Shown here: positions 1 through 9,142 of the stretch, one piece after another
How positions within the stretch are numbered: position 1 is the stretch's first letter
Layout: the number at the start of each line of letters is the position of its first letter
From: PRDV01 sp963710865
Lineage (GTDB): Bacteria > Babelota > Babeliae > Babelales > Babelaceae
NCBI GenBank assembly: GCA_963710865.1
Contig: CAVQBR010000002.1
Coordinates: 992,001 to 1,056,000 of the forward strand
Direction: 5' to 3'
Length of the DNA: 64,000 bases
Notes under the pieces: model-generated
The model's input: only the letters and a program-made list of their open reading frames with translations
Database searches by the model: none
What the model was told of the DNA's origin: nothing
Program-made: the position numbers and the translations under genes

Positions 1-2390
1 ATAAGTTGCCCCAAGGTTGGTTGACTGGAGCCAGGGTTTAGGATGCGATAGAAAAAGAGTTGATTATAAGTACAACATTCTGTGGGAGTGAAAGGAGGAG
101 GACAAAATGGAACAATGTTAGACAGGCAGGGATATTCAAAGCCTGGCGCATTAATCAGATATCCAAATGTTGCATCCGGATCAAAGTTGTCCGCTGGAGG
201 CGTAAATTCAGAGATAGTTTCCAATATTCCTGGGATTACGGTAAATGCTGGAGAAGTGTTTCCTGTGGTTATCGAGCTGTTAGGTATAACAACTGTTGAC
301 GTTCCAAGATAATTTTTAGTAGTCGTATCGAATGTATCAAGGCTAATATAGACAGCATTCACATCAGTTGCTAATTGTTGGTAATCAAGTAGCGCATGTC
401 CGTCAGCGGGAATATTTTGCGGAACAAGTTGTTCATTGGTAAGGGTGATGATCGTCCAGACGGTCTCAGGTGTTATTACGCCAGAATCGCTCCACGCTAT
501 AATGAGCTCTGAAGGATAGCCAATATCCTGATTCTCGGCACTCAAGATCCACCGATTAAGAAAGCGGCTATAGGTAATACGAGGATCACCTATGCTCGCA
601 CCAAGAAAACTTGGTCCATCAATGTTTAGGACACCATCAGGTCTTCCTGTTGCTTTATCAAAGCTACGTATAATTGCATAACTCATTAAAATGTACTGCT
701 GAGGGCCGACCCAGCCGCTTGGATTTGCCGCACCACCGTTATAATTAAATCCTATTGCATCGCTAACCGTTGCAGCAGTAAAATTCAAACCTATCGTTTG
801 AGAGGGCTGAGAGAGCAAGCGCTTCATTGATTGATTCACCTTGGGCATTGAAGCAACTTTAGTCGAGTGTGCAGAATCTTTCCTAGAGTCAGTACCATCA
901 ATCCGTTTACCGCGTTTCTTAAGGCCACGACCCGACTCAGTCAGAGCATCAACCTCTTGTTGGAGCCCTACTATACTAGTGCTTCCAAGCTCACCGATAC
1001 TATTGTCTGATGTGCCACCTAACCCGCCATTCAAACCAAGCTGTATGCCATTTCCTTGATTAGCAAGCGGTATCGTGCCTGTACGGTCGGTACCAATGTA
1101 ATTATTCAGTACTAAGTTGCCTGTAGCATTTGGTGTACTATAGATAAGAATGCCACCCATGCCATTGCCGGAAATGACGTTTTCTTGACCTGCTTCTGTA
1201 CCGCCAATCGTATTTTGATTATTATTGATTTCAATACCATAGCGCGTATTTTGCAATGTCTTGCCTCCAGAAGCATCGGTCCCTATGTAATTTCCCTGAA
1301 CTATATTAAGCATTGCCGTAGGAGGAGAATACTCATTTTGACCAATACGAATACCGGTACCATTTCCAGAGATAAGGTTTTTTAAAATGCTATTTCCACT
1401 TGATCCCCGTTCAAGCTCTATACCGGCATTAGCATTGCCGAGAGATTGAGTTCCTGTAACATCTGTACCTATGTAATTTCCTTGAATTGTAGCCCCATTT
1501 GTGCTAATGAAGATGAGTCCGTAAATGGCACTTCCAGAGATTATATTTCTTTCAAGGGCTCCCCCTCCGACAAGAATTCCAGTATCAACAAACGAACTCA
1601 ACCCCATCAATGAGTTACCCAGCGCTATCGTTCCGGACTTATCCGTACCGATATAATTATTTTGGATGACTGTTCCCCGAGTGCGAACTGAGCAAATAGA
1701 TCCACCACGAATACCGTAGGAATCAGTGACTAGAAAGCCAAAGCTTCCCGCGATAACATTTCGATCGGCAGGGTCGCTCGTTCCAATAACCGTATTTTGT
1801 GCTCCATGAAAACCAATACCTGTGCGATTGGCCATTTCTTGCATGCCGCTCACGTCAGTCCCAATGAAGCAACCTTTAACAGAAATTCCGGTGACTGGCC
1901 CATTTACGGAGTCAATCAAGATTCCATTTTCAAGCCACTGATTAATTACTAATCCTCGTACTACGCTGCCATCAGATCCGGTCGTAAAATGAAGTCCATT
2001 ACCGGTGACGTTACCATCACCCACGGTATAATTACTCCCATTTATCACAATCTGAAGAATAGCATTATTACCTTCAGGAAGTGAATTTACCTTTGAACCT
2101 GGCTGAGTATACCCATCAATGAGAACCGTATTTGAAATAGTTGGCAAATCAGTCGGAGGTTGAATGATAAATGGGGCGGTACCCGTAGTAATTTTGAAAC
2201 TAATACTATTATTAGTGCTTGTACTTTCATTCACTGCGTTAATGGCAGCACGCAATGAACCGGGCGTTGGATTCATATTATCACCATTATCTTCTATGGT
2301 GGTAACAACAAACGTTGCTTGAGCACCGCACGACACTCCAAGCACAATGAACAAGAAAGCTACAAGTGTAGGCTTCATTTTAGGATACAT
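1..2390 (-). CDS. Secreted right-handed beta-helix repeat protein, C-terminus cut by window edge
   Basis: The minus frame is open from an ATG at 2390 to the window edge, about 796 codons, and has no stop, so the gene is partial. GAGGAG lies about 6 bases before the ATG; an alternative ATG is at 2378. The N-terminus is a signal peptide ending near CGAQA, followed by a PGSLRAAI segment typical of CSLREA/beta-helix surface proteins. At least five repeats of about 45-48 residues follow, each with a core like NNYIGTDxTGTxxLGN and a partner NVISGNG turn, which is the usual signature of parallel beta-helices. A low-complexity KKRGKR linker leads to a C-terminal region with no recognised fold. It is probably exported and surface-attached or secreted. 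It is not an obvious paralogue of the beta-helix array at 53837-64000, which has other repeats and a Cys-rich N-terminus. Ligand and role are unknown. Confidence 0.8.
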   Translation of the reverse strand, partial: MYPKMKPTLVAFLFIVLGVSCGAQATFVVTTIEDNGDNMNPTPGSLRAAINAVNESTSTNNSISFKITTGTAPFIIQPPTDLPTISNTVLIDGYTQPGSKVNSLPEGNNAILQIVINGSNYTVGDGNVTGNGLHFTTGSDGSVVRGLVINQWLENGILIDSVNGPVTGISVKGCFIGTDVSGMQEMANRTGIGFHGAQNTVIGTSDPADRNVIAGSFGFLVTDSYGIRGGSICSVRTRGTVIQNNYIGTDKSGTIALGNSLMGLSSFVDTGILVGGGALERNIISGSAIYGLIFISTNGATIQGNYIGTDVTGTQSLGNANAGIELERGSSGNSILKNLISGNGTGIRIGQNEYSPPTAMLNIVQGNYIGTDASGGKTLQNTRYGIEINNNQNTIGGTEAGQENVISGNGMGGILIYSTPNATGNLVLNNYIGTDRTGTIPLANQGNGIQLGLNGGLGGTSDNSIGELGSTSIVGLQQEVDALTESGRGLKKRGKRIDGTDSRKDSAHSTKVASMPKVNQSMKRLLSQPSQTIGLNFTAATVSDAIGFNYNGGAANPSGWVGPQQYILMSYAIIRSFDKATGRPDGVLNIDGPSFLGASIGDPRITYSRFLNRWILSAENQDIGYPSELIIAWSDSGVITPETVWTIITLTNEQLVPQNIPADGHALLDYQQLATDVNAVYISLDTFDTTTKNYLGTSTVVIPNSSITTGNTSPAFTVIPGILETISEFTPPADNFDPDATFGYLINAPGFEYPCLSNIVPFCPPPFTPTECCTYNQLFFYRILNPGSSQPTLGQL

Positions 2391-2492
2391 ACCTCTCTCC
2401 TCAATATATGATTAAACGATAATACATTTCACAGATATAAAAAATACTTTGCAATTGTACCTCAGTATCATAATACTTTGGAAAAATCACAG

Positions 2493-2633
2493 TCAAGAGA
2501 TTACCAAAGATTCAGGCTTGGCCTCTTCTTCTTCTTCTTCTTCTTCATTTATCGCCAATAATTGCTTCTTGTGCGTTGGTATTGGGGCTGAAGATAATAG
2601 CTTTAAAGGTTTATGATGAGAGTGAGCATTCAT
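2493..2633 (-). CDS. Possible 46-residue acidic small protein
   Basis: An ATG at 2633 opens a 46-codon minus frame ending in TGA at 2493. The product begins MNAHSHHK and contains a run of eight glutamates encoded by a GAA microsatellite (2524-2546), then AKPESLVIS. There is no clear ribosome-binding site and no hydrophobic segment. It may be a real small acidic protein, or only an open frame caused by the GAA repeat. Weak call. Confidence 0.22.
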   Translation of the reverse strand: MNAHSHHKPLKLLSSAPIPTHKKQLLAINEEEEEEEEAKPESLVIS

Positions 2634-3152
2634 GATGGGTCTGGAAAGCGAAAGTATGAAAAGAATGATGATGGCAAAACAAGGTAGGTTGCAGTGATGT
2701 GAGGTCCTCTTACTCTGAAATCAGGATCGTGTTTTGAAGATAGCTCTGAATACGTGCCACTCTTTCTTGTAAATTCGAGCTCTTGGCTTGTTACTATGCT
2801 TACATCATTTCTTATGGTTGTTGATCTGAAATGCTGTCGCCCCCTGTCCAGAAGGCCCGGAGGGTTCTTTCTTAGTTTCCAGAAAAATTATTGCCTCATG
2901 GGTTTTAAAAAAACAGCATCCCCAAAAAGGGAGCCAGTCCGGCCGGCAATGAGGCCAAAGCTGTTCATTAGAAAATGAGTAGGTAGCGCCTTAAAAGACA
3001 GCAGCTGATACCATTGAACGAATGAGAGCTCTTTTTGGATTTGAGGTCCATGGCTTTCGTTAAGGGTATTTAATCTAAAAATTTTGAAATTTTTTACTTG
3101 ACTTTTGTCACAATCGCTTTCAAGGACGGGACTTTCAGGTCATTTTAGTAAG
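2634..3152. other. Gene-poor stretch
   Basis: About 520 bases between the left beta-helix gene and the small membrane protein gene. The longest frame (plus strand, 2754-2978) has no ribosome-binding site, signal peptide or recognisable motif. I see no RNA gene here. The only clear structure is the hairpin just downstream at 3153. Confidence 0.5.
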
Positions 3153-3174
3153 GGCTCCTCACGGAGCCTTTTTT
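3153..3174 (+). terminator. Intrinsic terminator hairpin
   Basis: GGCTCC (3153-3158), loop TCAC, GGAGCC (3163-3168), then six T residues. The T-run is on the plus strand, so it would stop plus-strand transcription although both flanking genes are on the minus strand. Read on the minus strand it is a hairpin right after the stop of the gene ending at 3182, but without a U-tract. Confidence 0.65.
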
Positions 3175-3181
3175 CTGAGTA

Positions 3182-3775
3182 CTATTGAAAGAATTGTTTG
3201 TACCCTTCAATATCCACCAGATAGGTGGCAGGGCTATGTGCTTTATCGAATGACTGTTTTGCTGATCGTCCCAGCCTGTATGCTATATAGCCAAGTACAG
3301 GAGCGGTAAGAGTTACGAAAAGATCACCATTGTTGAGTGTAGGATGCAACTGATTTGTGCTAAGTCCATAACAAATTACTGAAAAAATTGTTGCAGGTAT
3401 TGTGCAACCTATAAGCTTTGCTGTTCCGGCAAGACAATTCTTAACAAACTTATTATGCTGATAACGCTGCCGTTCCCTCTCAACACAGAATGGAAATTCC
3501 TTCCTCAGTTGAGCAACTTCTTCAGGATTAAGTTGTTTAAGCTTAGCGAACTCCTGCAGTTCCTGGTTAATATGTTCAAGGTGTTCCGTTGCTAATTCAG
3601 CTCTTGCTTGATCTTTAGCGCAAGCCTTAATTGCCTGGTTGAGCCGTTCAGTGCTTTCGAGCGTCCATCCAACAGCTTTTGCTTGCTCTGGTGTTATGGT
3701 TGATAATGTAGCAGAAGGAGATCCAACCGTTACGATCAAGGTAAGCATGATTGCGCTTTGTCGTAGTATTTTCAT
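3182..3775 (-). CDS. Small exported or membrane protein, unknown function
   Basis: 197 residues, ATG start at 3775. A hydrophobic N-terminus (MKILRQSAIMLTLIVTVGSPS) looks like a signal peptide. Residues about 30-110 are charged and helical (EHINQELQEFAKLKQL). Two hydrophobic segments follow, near LIGCTIPATIFSVICYGLS and LFVTLTAPVLGYIAYRLG, and the end is soluble (SAKQSFDKAHS). The layout of signal peptide, charged helix, two membrane spans and short tail resembles the small proteins at 6591, 44026 and 44658. No domain is recognised. A role at the cell envelope or host interface is inference only. Confidence 0.65.
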   Translation of the reverse strand: MKILRQSAIMLTLIVTVGSPSATLSTITPEQAKAVGWTLESTERLNQAIKACAKDQARAELATEHLEHINQELQEFAKLKQLNPEEVAQLRKEFPFCVERERQRYQHNKFVKNCLAGTAKLIGCTIPATIFSVICYGLSTNQLHPTLNNGDLFVTLTAPVLGYIAYRLGRSAKQSFDKAHSPATYLVDIEGYKQFFQ

Positions 3776-4137
3776 GGAAAGTCCTTGGTAGTTTTTTTGT
3801 CAATATGCCTCGTTACTAATTCAATGTAGCCTTAATTAGTTCTCTCGTCAAATGGGCATGATCCGAAAGAATCGTTTCTTACGCTGATAGCTTTCCGCGT
3901 AGATAGCTTGGGCGAAGGGCTGATTGGTAAGGGAAGTGGAAGACATCTACAGAAGCAGTGGTCTCTTTGGTTCTTGTGGGGTAGTTACTCTTAGGTGGGA
4001 GGACCTTAACCAAAAATAAGAACCGCTCAAGGTAATTGTTTTTAATTGTTTCGAGGCTTTTTGCCGGTACCCCAATCTTGATGATACTTGTAGAGTCGAT
4101 GCCTTGCTGATCAAGCAAAAGAAATTGAAAATTATCC

Positions 4138-4199
4138 AAAAAATATTAGTGTAGGGGGGTGTAGTACCGTATCGATATCAAAACTGAGAAGAGGTTATT
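4138..4199 (+). promoter_or_regulatory. Duplicated 5' leader of the decayed RING gene
   Basis: A/T-rich block AAAAAATATTAGTGTAGGGG followed by GTGTAGTA and AAACTGAGAAGAGG just before the ATG. It is repeated almost base for base at 5432-5493 before the intact paralogue. It carries the ribosome-binding site (AGAAGAGG). The conserved A/T part probably holds the promoter, although I cannot place a confident -35/-10 pair. Confidence 0.5.
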
Positions 4200-5237
4200 A
4201 TGGATATTCTACGTATTCTAGCTTTTTTTATCGTTCTTTCTCTAAGCGATTTGATCTCAATCGATACTCAAGTACCAGCTCATCTCGCACTAGATCTTTC
4301 TGCTGATAGGCCTCTAGTGAGTCCTGCCGATCCAAGTAGTGCCTCACGGCGTATTGAGATTGGATTCTGTCATTCGTGCAAATTACGAGATAAACCTGTT
4401 TCAAAGCTATTTCAGACGTGTGAGCATGCTTTCTGCGGTTATTGTCAAAGAGCAAGCTCGATGTCTGATTGTCATATTTGTCCAGAGTGTCCTGTCTGTT
4501 TCGAGCGAAACCCTGCCATGCTCCATTAGTATGCGGGCATCATATTTGTAATTCTCCTTGCAGTGTGCAATGGCGGAAAAGTTGTTGCGAGAGGGAAAAG
4601 GCGATTGACTGCCTGACGTGCCGTCAAGAAAATAATTTGCAGATAGCTCGAGATACCCAGTGTGTTTCCTGTGCAGGAAGATTTACGGATGCCGATGCTA
4701 CAAATTTTACAATAATCGTTACGCAATGTTCACCGGGAAAATATATGCTGCTTTCATCAAAACTGCTTTGTCAACTATGTATGAAGAGCGGCTTATTGGG
4801 ATGAAAAAAGGGTAAAACGGTATTTGCATGCCCGAAGCATCGAACGGTTCAGCAGATTCCTGAAAAAAAATACCGAGTTGCAACTATGCTCGCTCTGTCG
4901 CAAAAACTTTTGTGGCCGGACTGATGAATTATATACCGCGGTATGTGAGCAACGGGTGGTAAGTTTCTTCTTTGGGTCTTACTCTCACGAAAACATACCA
5001 CTAATATCATAAAAGTTGTTTTGAGGCATATATCTGGAACGCAGATAACCGTAAGTGAAAAACGAGCGTGACAAGCTCTTGCTTTATCGTTGTCCCGTAC
5101 ATAATGTCTATGTGCGCGTCGGGAAAGTCGGCCAGGAACTACTTGATCCTGGCTTTCGAGAGAGTAACGATCCAAAAATCATAGATGAAATCAATACAAA
5201 ATGGTGGCGTGAGCAAGAAAAAAAATCACGTTTTTAA
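4200..5237 (+). pseudogene. Decayed tandem copy of the RING-like zinc-binding protein
   Basis: The ATG at 4200 opens 109 codons that match the N-terminus of the intact gene at 5494: signal-like start, then FCHSCK...CEHAFCGYCQ. A frameshift ends the frame near 4529. The remaining homology continues in other frames: VCGHHICNSPCS and CLTCRQENN near 4530-4660, CVSCAGRFTDADA near 4660-4710, SLCRKNFCGR near 4885-4920, and the C-terminal YRCPVHNVYVRVGK to 5237. At least two or three frameshifts or indels and a stop separate these parts, so no full-length product can be made. The first 109 residues alone would still contain one complete RING-type Cys/His set. It sits directly upstream of its intact paralogue with a matching leader, so the pair arose by tandem duplication. 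Confidence 0.85.
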
Positions 5238-5431
5238 GTTTTGGAATTTCTCCACGACGTAGCAGTCTCTTTGAGGAAGCTTTGCCTCAGCAGCCATCGT
5301 GAACTGATCGTGGTGAGATATTCCATCGAACATATGAGATATCTCTGCTGAGTCGAGATTTGCTGAGGAGCTTGATATTTTTTTAGAAGTTTAATGAAGA
5401 AGAATATACGAAATTGATTGAAAACTTCGCA

Positions 5432-5493
5432 AAAAAATATTAGTGTAGGGGTGTGTAGTATTTGTATCGAATCAAAACTGAGAAGAAGTTTTC
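5432..5493 (+). promoter_or_regulatory. Duplicated 5' leader of the intact RING-like gene
   Basis: Second copy of the leader seen at 4138-4199: A-run, TATTAGTGTAGGGG (AGTGTAGGGG at 5442-5451), GTGTAGTA, AAACTGAGAAGAAG. The distance from AGTGTAGGGG to the start codon (42 bases) is the same in both copies. The same ten bases also precede the lipoprotein gene (12943-12952). Confidence 0.5.
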
Positions 5494-6594
5494 ATGAATA
5501 ATATGAGTATCCTCGCTTCTTTTGGTGCTCTTTTTCTAGGCGATTTGTTAGCAATGGACCCTCACGTTTCTGCTTCTCTAGCACTAGATCTTTCTGCTGC
5601 AAGAGCAGCATCGACTTCTCCTGCTCCAGCTAGTTCTCGTGGTCGTGTTACTCCGCGGCGTGAAAAGAAGGTTGTTGAGATTGGATTCTGTCATTCTTGT
5701 AAAAAAGAGGCCAAACCTGTTACAAAGTTATTTGAACCCTGTAATCATGCTTTCTGTGAGGATTGTCAAAGAACAAAGTCGATGTATGATTGTGAAATTT
5801 GTCCAGCATGTCCTGTGTGTACTGACCGAAATCCCGATATGCCCCCATTAGTGTGCGGACATCATATCTGTATCTCTCCCTGCAGTGAGCAGTGGCGGAA
5901 AAGTTGTATTGAGAAAGCAAAGGCGATTGACTGTCCGACGTGCCGTCAAGAGAATAACTTACAACTAGCTCGAGATACACAGTGTGTTTCATGTGGTGGA
6001 AGATTTACTGATGCCGATGCTACGAGCTTTGCGATAGTCGTTACGCAATGTCTTTGTTCATCATCTTGGTCGGGAAACTCTACTACTGAGATATGTTGCT
6101 TTCATCAAGGCTGCTTTGTCAACTATGTAGAAAGAACTGCTTACTGGGATGAAGGAAAAGGTAAAACGGTATTTAAATGCCCTAAGCATGGAACAGTTCA
6201 GCAGATTCCCGAGAAAAATACCGAGCTGCAAATATGCTCCCTCTGTCGCAAAAACTTTATTGGTCGTACACAGGAATTATTAACTATAGAGTGTGAAAAG
6301 CGCGATGAGAATTTTTTCTCAGGTCTCACAATCACCAAAACCTGCCACAAGTATCATAAAAGCTGTTTTGAAGCTTATATCTACGACTCGAGCAATCGAG
6401 CACTTAATAACGATCGGGATAAGCTCTTGCTTTATCGCTGTCCGGTACATAATGTCTATGTACGCGTCGGAAAAATAGGTCAAACACTTCTTGATCCAAG
6501 TTTTCGAGAAAGCAATGATCCAAAAGTTATTGATGAAATAAATACGAAACGGTGGCGTGAGCGCGCTAAAAGTGCACGTCGAGGCTATTTTTAA
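5494..6594 (+). CDS. Exported tandem RING/zinc-finger protein, candidate ubiquitin-ligase-like effector
   Basis: 366 residues. The hydrophobic N-terminus (MSILASFGALFLGDLLA) resembles a signal peptide. Zinc-binding modules in order: (1) a complete C3HC4 RING pattern at about 69-105, C-x2-C-x13-C-x-H-x2-C-x2-C-x8-C-x2-C (CHSC, CNHAFCEDC, CEIC); (2) CPVC...CGHHIC...CPTC at about 108-153; (3) CVSC...CLC...CCFHQGC; (4) CSLC...CHKYHKSC...CPVH. RING domains are a eukaryotic E3 ubiquitin-ligase fold, so an effector that acts on host ubiquitin is a reasonable inference. The sequence alone does not prove ligase activity. GAGAAGAAG precedes the start. The stop overlaps the convergent small gene at 6591 by 4 bases. 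The intact partner of the decayed copy at 4200. Confidence 0.8.
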   Translation: MNNMSILASFGALFLGDLLAMDPHVSASLALDLSAARAASTSPAPASSRGRVTPRREKKVVEIGFCHSCKKEAKPVTKLFEPCNHAFCEDCQRTKSMYDCEICPACPVCTDRNPDMPPLVCGHHICISPCSEQWRKSCIEKAKAIDCPTCRQENNLQLARDTQCVSCGGRFTDADATSFAIVVTQCLCSSSWSGNSTTEICCFHQGCFVNYVERTAYWDEGKGKTVFKCPKHGTVQQIPEKNTELQICSLCRKNFIGRTQELLTIECEKRDENFFSGLTITKTCHKYHKSCFEAYIYDSSNRALNNDRDKLLLYRCPVHNVYVRVGKIGQTLLDPSFRESNDPKVIDEINTKRWRERAKSARRGYF

Positions 6595-6917
6595 GATCTA
6601 GCCTTTCTCCATGACTTAACAGCTTCTTTGAAAGAGCTATACGACGTAAAAAAAAGCGCACTGACCTTTGTGAGAGACTCCCAGCAAATACTGCCTTTTG
6701 AGAGATCACCGTCTGCCGGTTGATATTCTCTCAGCATGCCAATGGTTGAATATGTCTCGAACGCTGCTGCTGTTGCAGTAACTCCTGAAATGGCTAGCAT
6801 AAGAGCTGTTTTTGCTGCGAGGGCAACGTTTGTTTTCTTTTGAGGTTCATCATTAGGCAATAGATATGATCCATATGAGCAGGTGAGAAGTATACTTGCA
6901 ATGAGTGTACGATTCAT
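6591..6917 (-). CDS. Small exported or membrane protein, unknown
   Basis: 108 residues, ATG at 6917 with AAAGGGAA upstream. Signal-like N-terminus (MNRTLIASILLTCSYGSYLL), then a hydrophobic stretch around TALMLAISGVTATAAA and a second weaker one near LTKVSALFFTSYSSF, ending in a basic tail (SWRKARS). Size and layout match the other small two-span proteins in this window (3182, 44026, 44658). It converges on the RING gene with a 4-base overlap. No domain recognised. Confidence 0.6.
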   Translation of the reverse strand: MNRTLIASILLTCSYGSYLLPNDEPQKKTNVALAAKTALMLAISGVTATAAAFETYSTIGMLREYQPADGDLSKGSICWESLTKVSALFFTSYSSFKEAVKSWRKARS

Positions 6918-7048
6918 GATAATTCCCTTTCGTTTGTGAATGAATTTACTCTTAGTCTACTCTGAAGAGTCCTCTTTATGCAAGAGCTTCAATCGCTTTC
7001 TTTTGTAGTTAGTGTACTATTGTAATGAGATAAGATTTCGGTTTGGGG

Positions 7049-7855
7049 ATGTCTATGAAGAAAAAACACCATGGCAGTTCGCATGGTATAGCGTTAAAAA
7101 AACAATATGGTCAGCATTTTTTGCGAGTCCAGTCCTTTGTCGATGAAATGCTCAGCTATGTTGAATTTACTCCTGAGAGCTCTGTGTTTGAAATAGGATG
7201 CGGGGACGGTTTTTTAACCCGTTCTATTTTGCAAAAGCAGTTTAAGCGGTTCTGGGTCTTTGAAATTGATCACTCATGGGCTGAGTATGTCAAAAAGACC
7301 TACCCTGATGAGCGCATGACGGTGTTTGAAGATAATATTTTAGATATAGACTTTTCTCGACTTGAACCCTATAAGCCATGGATTTTACTCTCTAATTTGC
7401 CCTATCAGGTTACCTTTCCTATTTTGTATTTGCTTATAAAACAACGCCATCTTTTGCAAGAGGCTGTTGTGATGATGCAAGAGGAGGTTGCCCAGAAAAT
7501 TGTTCAAACCTCAGGACGAGGCTATGGGTTTCCGTCGCTCTATCTGCAGCATTTTTTTGAGATGAAATTGCTTTCTAAGGTTCCGCCCACAGCATTCTAC
7601 CCGCCACCCCAGGTTCAGTCACGGCTTGTCTATCTTAAGCCCCGGATTGGGCTCGATACGATACCCCATGAAGAAGCATTTTGGCAGTTTATTAAGCGCT
7701 GTTTTTTGTCGCCGCGGCGGACGCTTAAGAATAACTTGCAGATGTACCATTACGATTTAGCAAAGCTGCCGGAAGCGGTTGGAGCCTTACGCGCTCAACA
7801 GATGAGTAAGCAGGATCTCTTAGCGATATGGCAACTTCTTGATCCGGAGCGTTAA
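7049..7855 (+). CDS. rsmA: 16S rRNA dimethyladenosine transferase
   Basis: Transfers methyl groups from S-adenosylmethionine to two adjacent adenines in the 3' terminal hairpin of 16S rRNA during small-subunit assembly. The family's N-terminal QYGQHFL (about 17-23), the SAM-binding FEIGCGDGFLT (about 47-57) and the catalytic NLPY (about 116-119) are all present, and about 268 residues is the normal length. ATG at 7049 or 7055 is preferred; the upstream TTG at 7043 lacks support, and GGGG sits 6 bases before 7055. The stop overlaps the convergent hydrolase gene by 4 bases. Confidence 0.95.
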   Translation: MSMKKKHHGSSHGIALKKQYGQHFLRVQSFVDEMLSYVEFTPESSVFEIGCGDGFLTRSILQKQFKRFWVFEIDHSWAEYVKKTYPDERMTVFEDNILDIDFSRLEPYKPWILLSNLPYQVTFPILYLLIKQRHLLQEAVVMMQEEVAQKIVQTSGRGYGFPSLYLQHFFEMKLLSKVPPTAFYPPPQVQSRLVYLKPRIGLDTIPHEEAFWQFIKRCFLSPRRTLKNNLQMYHYDLAKLPEAVGALRAQQMSKQDLLAIWQLLDPER

Positions 7856-8991
7856 AGAACTTTCGTGTCGATAGTGAATTGGAGAGCTTCGTACATCTCT
7901 TTATATTCTTCTTGGCTTGGATGAAACTCCAGCGATTGGGTGATAAGTGCTGTATAGTCAGTCAGACTAAAAAATGGTACTTCCTCAAATCGCTCACAGC
8001 TCAAGGACTTGAGAAATGCCAGTTCTCGTTCGGGCCGTATATCGATTTGTACATGGGAACTTGTTTCTTTCTGTGCAGTACACGTAAGATAGGGAATAAA
8101 GACTGCAGCAGGCAGTGGATAAATATTTAAGTTCTTTCGGTAATTGGAAGTGGTCCAGCCAAAAAACCAGAGTTCTATGTGGCCTGGAGATTGATTGATG
8201 ATCCCCCTCATATTGGGTGGTAAGCAATAGCAAGGATTTTTGCGAAGGGCTGCAGTTACGCGCAGCTCTATTTGGGTAAGCGATTCAGGAAGCTTTCCTT
8301 TAAAGGTACGATGGGTGAAGAACTTATCTGAGGTAAATATGTCTAATCGTTGGACTTTGTCGCCTCGAGAATAGATATTATAGATCTTCTTAAAAAGTGG
8401 GCTATAAATTTGCTGGGTTGTTTCCGACTGTACGGGTATACCCACTAAAACAATTTCATCTAACGAAAAGGTATCATTTGGAAATTCGCATTCTCGCACT
8501 TTAGCAAGCTGTAAAAGGAGTGTAGCACCGTGACTGTAGGCAATTACACGCACCTTCTTTTTGTGAGCTAATGCGCGTACTTCTTTATAGAGTTGCAGAG
8601 CTTCACGATATCGTCGTTTTTTGCTAATGAGACCTGTCCAGCCAAATGTATAAAATTGATTTTTCTCTTTAATCCCGCACAGTCGCTGAACTTCTTCGTA
8701 GAGGATACTATAGGCATAGGCAGCTTCTAAGAACCCCTTCGTTTTTTTTACGGGATGCAGACCCATTTTTTGCATGGGCTGTAATGCAAAGAGAAAAGGA
8801 TGTTCTCGAACGGCAAGGACATTGCGCTCATAATCAGATCCTTCGATTTCATCCTTTTTTATCTGGCTAATCGTTTTAAAGGAAGCATTTGCCTGAAAGC
8901 CAACGGTTCCGTGAATGAGTATCGTTGCCCATTCATCTGAGTGAGCAGCGAGACTAAACGTAATACATAAACTGAGTATAAGATTCTTCAT
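7852..8991 (-). CDS. Exported alpha/beta-hydrolase-like protein
   Basis: 379 residues from the ATG at 8991; CAGGA precedes it and a clear signal peptide follows (MKNLILSLCITFSLAAHS). The open frame extends upstream to 9303, but that would overlap the divergent LOG gene and bury the signal peptide. Hydrolase-like elements: ILIHGT (about 24-29, oxyanion-loop type HG), VIAYSHGATLLL with Ser153 as possible nucleophile elbow (A-Y-S-H-G in place of G-x-S-x-G), SRGDK with Asp211, and SPGHIELW as a possible catalytic His. This fits a secreted lipase or esterase. The substrate is unknown and the first elbow residue is unusual, so the activity is inferred. Confidence 0.7.
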   Translation of the reverse strand: MKNLILSLCITFSLAAHSDEWATILIHGTVGFQANASFKTISQIKKDEIEGSDYERNVLAVREHPFLFALQPMQKMGLHPVKKTKGFLEAAYAYSILYEEVQRLCGIKEKNQFYTFGWTGLISKKRRYREALQLYKEVRALAHKKKVRVIAYSHGATLLLQLAKVRECEFPNDTFSLDEIVLVGIPVQSETTQQIYSPLFKKIYNIYSRGDKVQRLDIFTSDKFFTHRTFKGKLPESLTQIELRVTAALRKNPCYCLPPNMRGIINQSPGHIELWFFGWTTSNYRKNLNIYPLPAAVFIPYLTCTAQKETSSHVQIDIRPERELAFLKSLSCERFEEVPFFSLTDYTALITQSLEFHPSQEEYKEMYEALQFTIDTKVL

Positions 8992-9142
8992 GGTCCTGCT
9001 TTCGAGCTTGTAACTATTCTTATTATACAATTTTATAATTTTAAAAGGGAAGAGCTTTGTAAAATAGTTATTATTTTTTTTGAGAGCGAAACTATTGCAG
9101 TTTTGAGCATCATCCAGTAACTTGGTAGGGAAGGAGAACCCT

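Noticed and set aside
2754..2978. 74-codon plus-strand frame upstream of the plus-strand terminator
   Set aside because: No ribosome-binding site, motif or signal peptide; kept only as a reason to check for plus-strand transcripts.
3879..4139. 86-codon minus-strand open frame starting with TTG
   Set aside because: No ribosome-binding site, no motif or signal peptide, and its start overlaps the duplicated leader of the RING gene.
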